From Morella rubra (taxonomy: Eukaryota; Streptophyta; Magnoliopsida; Fagales; Myricaceae), in contig CM025851.1 of assembly GCA_003952965.2 (NCBI GenBank), positions 20,522,822 through 20,586,821 of the forward strand: a DNA stretch of 64,000 bases, in the 5' to 3' direction. Shown piece by piece: positions 10,912 to 23,580 of this stretch. Positions within the stretch are counted from its first letter, which is position 1; every line of letters starts with the position of its first letter. Both the position numbers and the translations under genes were made by a program. The notes below the pieces were generated by a model. It searched no databases and was not told where the DNA came from. It saw nothing but the letters and a program-made list of their open reading frames with translations.

Positions 10912-13900
10912 ATGAGTCTCCGCAAGGGCTCCAAGGTTTGGGCCGACGACAAAGATTTAGCCTGGGTCGCAGCTGAAGTCGTCGACTTTGTTGGCAAACA
11001 AGTCCGAGTCGTAACCGCTTCGGGAAAGAAGGTAAATATTTCGTTCTCCCAGAGAGTGTATTTTTGTTATTTTTGCACGTTGCTGGAAAACACGTGTAAT
11101 TCCTGACTTTCTGTTTTGAGGGGGCTCTGTAGGTTTTGGCTTATCCGGAAAAGTTGTTTCCGAGGGATGCGGATGAGGAGGACCATGGCGGAGTGGACGA
11201 CATGACCAAGTTAACGTATTTGAATGAACCTGGGGTGCTTTACAATCTCCAGAGGAGATATGCTCTCAACGATATATATGTGCGTCATACTATTCTCCAT
11301 TAATGGGGTAATGGTAGTTGAAAGATGGGGGGCTTGGTTTATTTAAGGATCAATTCTGGGTACTTGTGGAACTTAATCATGATGCTTTCAATGGGATTTG
11401 TCTGTAGTGGTTTAATAGATGCGGATGAAAGCTCGAATTCAACTTCTTTGAGTTAATGTGACAATTAAAATTGGAGATCTTAAGTTGCATTAGGTAAAAT
11501 ATAGTCCAGTTGAGGGTTTAATTCTGAGATCTTTCCAGTTGAGGGTTTAATTCTGAGGTCTTTCTGACATGAAACACAGGCATTTCCCTTTCTGAGCTGG
11601 GGTTCCAGTTAAGCTGGAAGATGTTTTCATTTTTATGGTGCAATCTGTCGTTGGTTATAGTGAAGGTCATAGACGTAATCTGTTACATAGCACAACTCTT
11701 TAGTCTGTCTCCTAGGGTATAAATTTTGAATTGGCATGCCAGGCTGGTGTTTGTGCATTTAATTTTTGGATTGTAGTCAACCATGCGAAGAAGGAAGCTA
11801 TTTTTTGTGGTTGATACTTTGTTGCACTAAAATATGCTTGTAAATGCTGCGCTGGCTGAATACAAGTTCCTTTTGCTAGTCGATTTTGGTATCTTAGTCT
11901 GTGTCCCTCTATCACACTAGTCATCTTAATCTTTATGATGTGGCTGCCATGGCCAGCACTTCTTATTCGTGTTTAAAATGGGAAGTATCTACTCTAGTTG
12001 TCACTGAGAGGTGTGGCTTTTTGCTCTTCCTGATTGACAACACAACTGCAATAAAGAAGTCTTGAAAGTGAATCCTTAAAATTCAATTTTTCTTGGTATA
12101 TAAGCATTTTCACTCAATTTTCTTTTTTGATGGGGTTTTTGAATTGCCTTTTTCTAGCCTCTTTAGTTCTTATTTGAATTAATTGATCTAAGAGAAATAT
12201 AACTTTTTTTTTGCTTGCTTATATAAAAAAAAAAAAAAAAAAAACTTTTTTTCTTGCTCGTCACTTTTGCTGTAGCTTCACACAAAATGTTAGGATTTTC
12301 AATGTTTTACTGGCATGTGATATTGTTTTCCATTGTCTTTGTAGACGTACACAGGGAGCATTTTGATAGCTGTGAACCCATTCACAAAGCTTCCTCACTT
12401 GTACAATGTCCATATGATGGAGCAGTATAATGGAGCTCCATTTGGACAGCTAAGCCCCCATGTTTTTGCTGTTGCTGATGCATCATATAGGTTTCTTACT
12501 ATGAAAATTCTATTAACTTAGTGGTGATCTCTGTTGCATTTAGCTTATTCCTTTTTTAGTAAGCTTTATTGGTTGTATGTTCTAGAGCAATGATGAGTGA
12601 TGCTCGGAGTCAATCTATATTGGTCAGTGGAGAAAGTGGAGCTGGAAAGACCGAGACAACAAAATTGATTATGCAGTATCTCACTTATGTGGGTGGCCGC
12701 GCTGCTGGTGACGACAGAACTGTTGAGCAGCAAGTTCTTGAAGTAAGAGTTATCCTTGAGCTATTCTGATTACCAAGTATAGCTGCAATACTAAAAGTTG
12801 CATTAGCGTCATTTCATTTCCTTGTTAGTTGGTTGAATAGAATTTTTGTTCACTGTGCAAATAAAAATTGGTAGCTAAGAAGATGTGGTTTAGGTACCTA
12901 GGGACTTTGTTTTGGATGGAGCAATCGATCTTCAATTCATAGGAATTTGAGTAGATCCTGATTGCTTGTGATGAGGATTGGCCTCTTTTATCTGTCACAT
13001 TGTTTAAATGATTATGTTTCTGTATTTTGATATACACATGTGCTGATGTCACTTTTCCGCATGATCCAGTCGAATCCACTCTTGGAGGCATTTGGGAATG
13101 CAAGGACAGTTAGGAACGACAACTCAAGGTGCATTTTGTCTTTTTTTTTTTTTTTTTTTCACATTCAAGAGTATTACTCTCTATTTTTTTTTTTTTTTCA
13201 CTAAGGTGATGTTTGACAAGCAAAATTTTGAAGAATTTTGAGTTTGTAGGAGAAAATTATGAGAGTTTTTACCGCCGGGGGGGGGGGGGGTTGTAAAAAG
13301 TGGGTGAAATTAGAATGTTTGATTGTAGAATAATTTTTATTGGAGTTTGTTAAAAATTAAGGAGATAGAGATTTGATGGAATTTTTTAATGAAAAATAAT
13401 GGAGTTTGTTAAAAAGTAAGTAGAGAGAAGATTTGATATATATGTATATATATATTTTATGAAAAAGTATTGAAATTTGTGTGAAAATTTTGAGATTTTG
13501 ATATTTGGTCGAAAAAATTTTGGCTTTTTGAAAAGTTTTCTTAAAAAGTTGAAATTTTTTCATTACCAAACATCATCTAAAGCATCTTTTATCTATTCAA
13601 ATGAATCTCATACCTAGGTAATAAACCCTGCATAACGATAATAAACATACACCTTTTGTTTCAAATCCTACCTCTCCCACTTTTTCTTCACACTGCTTTC
13701 AAGGGATGGTGATCTTGAGCTCTAGAATCATGTTGGATAACTGATGTCCTTTTCTAGAACAAATTACAAACCATAGAGATGATGGTAGTATAGCATAGAC
13801 TATTTTAAAGGAGTCCTACTAATAACCATAGCAGGGTAGTGTTTCGGATTTAAATCTACTTGTAGTGTTACTCCAAAATTTTACCCAATAAAATAACAAC

Positions 13901-16900
13901 AAAATAATCTCTCTCTCCATCAAATTATCACTTTTTACTATAATATATATAAAAAATTTATTCAAAGTATCTCTCTCTTTTTATTTTTTCACCAACTCCC
14001 GTACCCCAAATTTTAGTACACACACTACCTAAAACTTGCCAAGGAGGGGTAACCAAAGTCTGTTGCATGTGGTGGATGGCATATGTCAATTATATAGGCC
14101 ACTGATACCACCCTTCAATGAAAGGAACATACAACAAATACTGTTCTGTTTGAGCTTCTGTACTAATTCTCTTCTGCTGTTATTTCCTTCGCTTGATGCT
14201 TCCTAATGCTTAGGAAATTTTATCAGTGAGTTGAGAACTATCCCCCCATTTGTTTGTATTTTATGGTTTTTTTTTTTTAATAGAGATAACCAAATTATTG
14301 TTTAGGTAATAATGGGTGACTGTATAATAAAGGGGAATAAATAACATCTTTTGTTCAGAGATGGGGTGCTCATTTTGAGGAAAAGATGAGGAGCGCTCCT
14401 TGAGATGGCTTGGCGATGATGACTTGTTGCTCATTGTTGAGAGTTCAAGGTCATTTAGCAAATAAGAGGTTGAAGGAGGTTTAAATTAGGATGGATCAAA
14501 GTACGGGAGAGAGAGGTTAGATGGAGAAGTGAAAACATCAGGCGTTACTGATGTACAAGTGGGTAGAAACTTTAGGATATCTAAAAGAATGGGAGTGAGT
14601 TGCTTTCCTTGACCTTTGTGAATGGCATTAATCCATCTTCTATCTATATCAGAGAGTTCTGTCCTAATTTTCATTCTTTTTCGTGGCAGTCGCTTTGGTA
14701 AGTTTGTTGAAATCCAGTTTGATGGAAGTGGTAGAATATCAGGTGCAGCAATCAGAACTTATCTTTTGGAACGATCCCGTGTCGTTCAGATAACTGATCC
14801 TGAAAGGAATTATCACTGCTTCTATCAGTTGTGTGCGTCTGGAAGGGTAATCTCTCTCTCTCTCTCTAAAATCGATATATACGCATATTGGATTGATAAC
14901 TATATGTTGATATTGGGTTGAGTATGGATTTGCTTATGAGTTTCTGTTATGTTTGTGATGGTTTAGTCATGTAAAATTAGATTCTTCAAGTCAAGGACAT
15001 TGTCTTGAGATGTGTCTTTATGTCTAGGACGCAGAGTTGTACAAATTAGATCATCCAAGCCACTTCCACTACTTAAATCAAAGCAAGACCTATGAGCTAG
15101 ATGGGGTGAGCAGCTTAGAGGAATACATGAAGACAAGGCGGGCTATGGACATAGTTGGTATAAGTCATGAAGAACAGGTTGGGAAACTATATGTGGCATG
15201 TTTCCTTCAAGACTCATATTTATTGTTCTTTCTTTTCCAAATTCTCATCCTTCAATCTCCATTATCAGGAAGCTATATTCCGCACTTTGGCTGCAATTCT
15301 ACACTTGGGAAACATTGAATTTTCTCCTGGCAAAGAGCATGACTCTTCAGTTATAAAGGATCAGAAATCTGGTTTTCATATGCAGATGGCAGCTAGTCTT
15401 TTCAGGTGGGTGATTTACAATAGAGTTTGTAAAATTTTCTTGTTTGAATGTTTCAGTTCTGTGATTTGTTTATTGTATGAAATTGGGATTGTTAATTCAT
15501 TTTTGATGTTTACAGTTCTCATTTTCTCATTGGTTGAGGGACGTTTTTTTTGTGGCAAAAGATATAGACTGTGCTTGGAGAGATTTTTTGAGTCTTTGAG
15601 ATATGTTTTTTTGCTTCTGCTATTGTAGTACCCAGAAAGAGTTTTTTTCCTTGTAGCCAAACCAACTTAACAAACAAAAAATAAAACAAAAGTGGACTTG
15701 AAAAAAAGCAAAAGGAGGCAGACTCAGCTGCATCGGCTGCCTTCACTGGTGTTAGAATCCACCATGTGGGGAGGAGTTCAGGGTGGAGGATGCCTGTCCA
15801 CTCCACTCAGTGGAGAACACCACCCCTGCACGGTGGAATTTGGTCTACCATGTGCGTGGAGATATCCTTCCCTAAGAGGGAGGAGATCTGTTTGATCTCC
15901 ACCCTTGCAGAGCTCTCCACTCCTCGCCGAGAGATTTGACCAATCTGCACCTGCACAATGCAGATCTCCTTCCTCCATGGAGGTCTCTCCATCCTTTGCA
16001 GAGAGGAGATCTGACCAATCTCCTATCATGCTTTCAGGGTGGAGATCTGACCGATCTCCTCCGTGCATGCTGGAGGAGCTCTCCAAGACAAGCAGGAATA
16101 TCTCTCTGGTGCGGGATCTCCTCCACTGTTTGTGGTGGAGATTGCTTCGCACAGGGAGGAGCTCTCCTCCACCTCGCTGGGTGAACATCAGGTAAGATCT
16201 CCACCCCGCATGGTGGAGTTGGAAACCACCTGTGGCGGAGGGCATCATAGCCCTTTGCATTCTTTTCTAAATTTTTTTAAAGAAAAAATTGTCAGATTTG
16301 TTTAAGAAAAACTGGGGTTACATCTTTATTATTTCTGTCCCTGAGAAACAAAAACGGTTTTGGAGATAGGTTGCCAAACACACAAGCAGAATCCAAATGC
16401 AAATTAGGAAAGTTTTGTATAGAACGAGAATGAGCTGTGAAATTGCTTTCAGTGTGAGAAGCATACCTCGATTATTTGGGATCAAGGCTTAGTGAGTTGA
16501 GTTAAGCTTAAAATCATGTGCAAGCAATATGGAAATCATTGTGCAATTGTATGTTCACATTCTCTAACAGGCACTGATTTTGGAGTAAGAAATAGATAAA
16601 TTAGTGACTATTGAAGTACACTTCATTTGTGCCACCATTTTGGGTTGTGAAGTAGCTGAATGAGCTGAACTACTTTATAACTCAACATGGGAGTTTTTCT
16701 TTGTTGTCATGCAGTAGCTGCCTGGAGTTCTGTGTACTTTCTGGTCTTGCTAACTGACAAGTAAACTGCTTCTTTAATCAGGTGTGATGCGAACCTTTTG
16801 CTAGCAACACTTTGTACTCGTTCAATACAAACTCGGGAAGGAAGTATTGTTAAAGCTCTTGACTGTAACGCTGCTGTTGCTAGTCGGGATGCATTGGCGA

Positions 16901-19900
16901 AAACCGTTTATGCTCGCCTGTTTGATTGGTATGCTTATACTGACTGTACTATTGAGAATCAGTTCTTTAGTTTTTGCAGACATTCTTTTGTGTGTTATGT
17001 TACTAACTTTGCTATTCCTTTCAGGCTTGTTGATAAGATCAATAGGTCTGTTGGGCAGGATCTGAATTCCCGACTGCAAATTGGAGTCCTAGACATCTAT
17101 GGGTTTGAATGCTTTAAGGATAACAGGTAGTTATCCAAAAAGTTTAGTTTTGTTTGACCTGTTTTTCTTGTAACATTCTAAGGTGTCTATGGAGTGCATC
17201 TTATGTCGTATGTTATCTGATTAGCTGTCTCCTGAATTTGCTTAACCATGTAGGACGTGCATAAAACACTTTCTTTGGATTTATTGCTCCTTGTACTTTT
17301 TGGAGAAATTGCAATTTGCTTGCGTGTGATATATTCTAATAAATATTTTCCTTTCTAACTTTTGAAACCATCCTGGTGTTGTGGACTAAAAGTGTAATGC
17401 ATCAAAGACAACTCAAGTGGCTTGTGAAACTCGCATGTCCTGTTCTGCCAATAATTATTTGCCACATTTTTATACTAAATTGCAAGCTCATTGTACTCTA
17501 TTATTTTGATAGGATAAGTTTTTTTGTATTCTGTAATCATCGAAAATGCTTTTTAGATGTGTTTCCTTTTAGTAAATTATCAACTATGAACTTTGACCAA
17601 ACTCAAGGTCTTGTCCTACTGCCAAGCCCTAGTCGATTATTTCCCCCTTTTCTTGATTTCCATCATTGGATTCACGGACATCTGGCCCTGTCGCAGTGGT
17701 GGACTTCTGGTATCTCTAGAGTACCATCAAGGCTTTCTGCTGTCCTGCTTCCTCCTTTGCTACCCCCCTCAACCGTGTTTCCTTGCTAAATTGAGTTAAA
17801 GAGAAGTTTAGGACTGAAGTTTGGAAGATTAGGCTGAGGATTTTAATTTCTATCCTTGGCCATGATTTTAGGTTCAATTATGATTTCCCTATGAAAATTT
17901 TCCCTCTTTATTTTTAATATGAGGTCTAAAAGAGGTGGAGGAAAAGATAATGTTGTCATAGGGTAAGACTGGGGATGAAGTGGAGCTATTGGTTAGTTAA
18001 GTCATGTTCAAATCATGTGCAACTGTTTGGTGGGCTTGGAGGGAGAAATTAATTCTTTCCATGTTAGTCTAAAGTACATAGAGGTTTGTGTCACTTTCTA
18101 AGAGCAAGGAGGGAAAATTGAACTTAAGGTATACCACCAGGAGGCAATTGTAATTTTTGAAATATTAATTTTTGAACGTATACTTAATGTTCAAACACTG
18201 ACATGGAAGTACTGCAGTTATGACCGTTTGATATACAAGAACTGCATGCCAAAAGGGTGTTGAAGGACACATTTCCAAGCAATAAGCGGAAGTATGGATG
18301 ATTACATGGAGTGCTTTAGTAGGCCCATCCTTTTTATAACATCTTATGGGCTCCTGGAAACTGCATTTACAGGGCCTACAAAATGTTTCATGCAAAATGT
18401 TGCTAAGACTGTTCTCAACTGGTGTTTTATTAAATTTAATGGAGAAATTGTGGAATTTCTGTTGTAATTATAGCTTGAGAACTTGTCTATTGTTCCTCTC
18501 ATTCTGAGATGTCTTGGGGTCTTCCTATGATGACGCTTGAGATGTTGGTTGGTTGTGAAGAGAGATTTTAGGTAGTCTGAATTTGTTTGGGAAGCCTCCC
18601 TCTTGTGTTGCTTCAGCAAGACGCTCAGTGGTATTTTTCTAGGGCATGGAACATTCCGCCGGATAGGATCAAGCTTCCGATTTGGACATCACTTTATGTT
18701 TTAGTTGATTTGTCTCAAAATTATTCTGTTTCCTATTTTTCTCGTGTACCTCTGTGAAAACATGCACACATAACAATCTCTCTAAAAATAAAAGTGTCTT
18801 GAATCCATGTTTGAAGCAGAAAGAGTATTAGAGATCCCGTTTTAGAGGTTCGAGACATTTGGCTTGATGCTTGAAGAGATATCCAGTCTCTACTTATTTT
18901 GTACATGTCAATAATGGTACTCAAATCTGATTCATTTTTGTTGTGTTTGCTGGTCCTGTTGAATAACTCCAAAGCATATCTGTTCCTTCTGCTGTTTCAA
19001 TAAAGTGACGAATTGTAGATTCTTTACTTTTTTTTTTATGTTGTCATCGATAGTTGAGAATATGCATGGGTTTAGTCATTGCATTTAATGTTTTTTCTTG
19101 TTTTTATTGAATTAGATCTTGTTGTTGCTCTATGCCCTTCTGTTTGTGGATTAACACTTTCTATCCCACAGTTTCGAGCAATTTTGCATTAATTTTGCAA
19201 ATGAAAAGCTTCAACAACATTTTAACGAGGTACGCAAAAGTTCTGTGAATTGCTTTATAGATGTTAATATATTGTCTCTCCCAAAAGCTAAATTGAGTTT
19301 AACCCATACAGGGGCTAAGAAGTAGAGTTAGATCCGAAATCAGGGCTATTGCTTTGATTCCATGTTAAATAACAAATTATCTTGAAAGCTTAAGCTGGTT
19401 AAAACATGTGAACTTAATTTGTTAATTAATAATCTATTATTGCTGTCATGTGTGGGGGCTCAATAAGTGAGTAAGTGACAAAACACATGGAATTTTTATA
19501 TAGGGAGATAAGGTAAAAATTGCGGCCAATTGTAATGATACCATGCTAAATAATCGATTGTCCCAAATTTTAAGCTGATGGAAAAAGGTGTATGTAATCA
19601 TTTAATCAGTCTCCTGTACCATTGCCCCATAAGGAAGCAATTTTTCCAAGAAAATTCTTTGTTAACTTTTTTTTTTTCCCGGTTTTGTGCAGCATGTATT
19701 CAAGATGGAGCAGGAGGAATATAGCAAAGAAGAAATTAATTGGAGCTATATTGAATTTATAGACAACCAAGATGTTTTAGATTTGATCGAAAAGGTTCTT
19801 GCTCACTTCGTCTGAAATACTCTTCTATTTCTTGTTTGCTTTGGCATTTGGATTTTTCTGTTTACTTTTAGTGTCAAGCATTGAGGGACAGATATAAGTT

Positions 19901-22900
19901 GGCATTTGATGCTAATTTAAAATGTTTGGGATTGTGGAAGTCAAGTATAGACTTCCACAGTGACCTCAATATTAGTTGGTTTTCGTCTAATACAATTCTT
20001 TAGAAGAGCGGCAACAACAGCTTTCAAGATAAATATAAAGTGTGTGAAGAAAGCTCATGATCTGTCTCTTCTTTCTCAATTTTAGTAGTTATATAAATAG
20101 CTCCGATGTTGACTAATGAGCCTTGTGCTGTTTTACATACATTTGCAGAAACCTATTGGGATAATTGGTCTCTTGGATGAAGCTTGGTACAGTTTGAGTT
20201 CTTCAATATAACTTGGTGCGTGTTGCTGTATAAATAGTATATTTGCGTGTTATCCTTATCCTGATCTTTTCACTTTTGCAGCATGTTCCCAAAATCTACA
20301 CATGAAACATTTTCAACCAAGTTATTTCAGAATTATCGGGCCCATCCAAGGTTGGAAAAGGCAAAATTTTCTGAAACAGATTTTACCGTTTCACATTATG
20401 CTGGAAAGGCATGTCATATGTCACGGTACTTTGTACATAATCCTGTTATATACACAACCTTAACAGAAATTCACTTACACAATTATTTTTCTGTAGGTCA
20501 CTTATCACACAGATAGCTTTATAGATAAGAATCGTGATTATGTTGTGGTAGAACATTGCAACCTATTGTCTTCTTCCAAATGCCCCTTTGTAGCGGGTCT
20601 TTTTCCTTCATTGCCCGAGGAATCTTCAAGGTCCTCATACAAATTTTCCTCTGTGGCCTCCAGATTTAAGGTATGGCAATTTGTATTTATGTTTAACATT
20701 TATTATCCTACGTATGGATTTTGGGTAGGTGGATATGTATAACCATTTGAGAGTTTTACTATGAGGATGGAGATATGTTTCTGGCTTTCTCTCTACCTGT
20801 CTTCGTAGTTTCAGGTTGAAAGGATGCCTTGGACTCTTTGCCCTTGATGTTTCGCTTTATCAAAAAATATCAGGCCCTTCGTTGTATTTATTTTCTGGGG
20901 TGGCTTCACGGCAGGGTATCTTGTTTGATTCTGTTTGTCCACTAATTGATTTTATACCTAAGTAAGGGACTAATACTGCATTTCTCTGATGTTGATCAGC
21001 AATCTGAGTAGCAAATTTAGTTGACTGAAGGGATTGTTGTTATCTCTATTAGTATAAAAGATGCACATTGGTGAATGGGATCAGCTTTTTGATGCCGTGA
21101 AAATGTTTTTTGTCTTTCTAGCAACAACTTCAAGCACTCATGGAAACCCTCAACTTAACAGAGCCTCATTACATAAGATGTGTGAAGCCAAACTCCTCGA
21201 ATCGGCCTCAGAAATTTGAGAATCCAAGTATCTTACACCAGTTGCGCTGTGGGGTAAGTAGCATTGAACTTTTCTATTCTTACTTTTGCTGGAATTTTAG
21301 TCATGTAGTCATGCATACCTTATCTACATATAGACGCCCTCATGTTCTTGGGTGGTCGTGCATTTTCTTATCTCATGGTTCCTTGTTTTTTAGTGATTAG
21401 TCACGAGTACTCAGTGATTTCTTGTTATATCAAATTTTATTTTTTGCCCATTTCTTTTTTCTTTTTATCTTTTGAGAAAGAGAGGAAAGCTCTGAAATTT
21501 ATTCACGCTGCCCTCGCTTGTGGAGGAGGAGTATCGAATAAAACGAAGCTTAAGAGACAAAAAACTCCCAAAGCACACATAGCGTAGGAAAAATCCATTT
21601 GTTCAGTCATAGGTGCTCTCGGCTCTCCTTTTCTGAAGAAAAACTAGATAAGAAAACTACTTGTACTCCTTTAGCGCCCAATCTAGATAAACCATCTGCC
21701 ACCATATTTCCTTCTCGCAAAACATGCGAAAAAGATATGTTCAACTTAGGTAACATATGCAGTCTCCCTCAATAGTGTGGCATCTGTAACCAGTATATCA
21801 TGAAATAGTTCGATTATCTAGAGTTGGTCTGACCTTTTGTCTGTTTTCAAGTTCCATTGAAGAAAAAATCTGTCGTGTTGCTTACAAGGCTAACTGGGTA
21901 GCTTAAATAGTGTTGGGTGGTCTTGGGCCTTCTCAACCTCAAAAACTAACTCAAGAGATGAGATTTTCCCTCACACTTATAAACTGACCACCAACCCTTC
22001 CATAACCAATGTGGGACTAACCTCAACAATCTCCTCCTCGCACATCTGGCCCTGGGTTGGGTGGAGACACCCGTTTCTCTCATGTACTGTTGGGTCTGAG
22101 ACTTGTTGGCAAACCTAGGCTCTGATACCAGTGTTGAGTGGCCTTATGCCTTTTTAACCTTAAAAACTAGCTCAAGAGATGAGGTTTTCCCTCACACTTA
22201 TAAATTGACCACCAACCCCTTCTACAACCGATGTAGGACTAACCCCAACAATCTCCTTCTCACACATCTGACCCTGGGTTGGGAACAGACAACCCATTTC
22301 TCCCATGGACTGTTGGGTCTGAGACTTGTTGGTAAACCTGGGCTCTGATACTAGAGCCTTCTCAACCCTATTCAATGAGTTGGTGTTGTGGGAGTGGGTT
22401 GGGTGGTTGACTGTTGGGTCCTTGTTGGTAAACCTGGGCTCTGATACCCTGTTAGCTGGTGAGGCTTACCTTCGCACACATCGGGCCTAAAACCAAGTTC
22501 CCTTCCTTCTGTGGGACTAACCTGAAACTGTGTTGGGTCTAAGACTTGTTGGTAAACCTAGGCTCCGATACCAGTGTTAAGTGATCTTAGACCTTCTCAA
22601 CCCCAAAAGTTAGCTCAAAAGGCAGGCTTACCCTCGCACTTATAAACTGACCACCAACCCCTTCTATAACTAATGTGGGACTAACCCCAACAAATAGTAT
22701 ATTTTAATTATGCCAAATTACCCTTGTTCCAAATTCCAGGAAACCTGGGTCTAACAATCTTCCTCCCACACATCGGGCCCTGGGTTGGGTGGAAACACCC
22801 GTTTCTCTCATGACTGATGGGTCTAAGACTTGTTGGTAAACCTAGGCTCCGATACCAGTGTTAAGTGATCTTAGACCTTCTCAACCCCAAAAGTTAGCTT

Positions 22901-23544
22901 AAAAGGTGAGGCTTACCTTCGCACTTATAAACTGACCACCAACCCCTTCTACAACTGATGTGGGACTAACCCCAACAAATAGTATATTTTAATTATGCCA
23001 AATTACCCTTGTTCCAAATTCCAGGAAAGTGTGTAGTCATTTAATTTGTATTGTCATACTACCCTTACATGTGGGTCCTGATTCTCCCTTAAAGAGTGAG
23101 GGTCTCTAAGGTGGAATGTTTTTAGGTTTAAGAGGAAGTTAGAGGAAAGTGAAAGTTCGAACTAAGATCATTTGACCGGATACAATGTTATATTTCCACA
23201 TGTTCTGAACATTTAAAGTGATAGGATAAAGTGAAGTTCATACTGATCAGTGTGTAACAGTTTTTTCTTTGAAAGATACCGTCTTACCTTTGATCAGTCT
23301 GAAACTTCTTATCTCCAGTTAAGCTTTCATGTATGACTGGCTTTTTATGGTGCAGGGTGTTTTAGAGGCTGTTCGGATAAGTCTGGCTGGTTATCCTACT
23401 CGAAGGACATACTCAGAGTTTATAGATCGCTTTGGTTTATTAGCTGATGAGCTAATGGATGGAAGGTGTGTTTACGAATGCTTTGGTTATAGTGCCTCCA
23501 TCCTGTCATTCTTGCTCCAATATCATATCCTTATTTTATGTCTG

Positions 23545-23580
<36 letters not shown>

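Noticed and set aside
13139-13290. Poly-T and poly-G runs in intron 5 as functional signals
   Set aside because: Simple homopolymer expansion in an intron; nothing links them to a function.
15778-16305. Several overlapping open frames on both strands, up to 160 codons
   Set aside because: They come from the GC-richer palindromic block, and the true myosin frame splices over it. No domain is recognisable.
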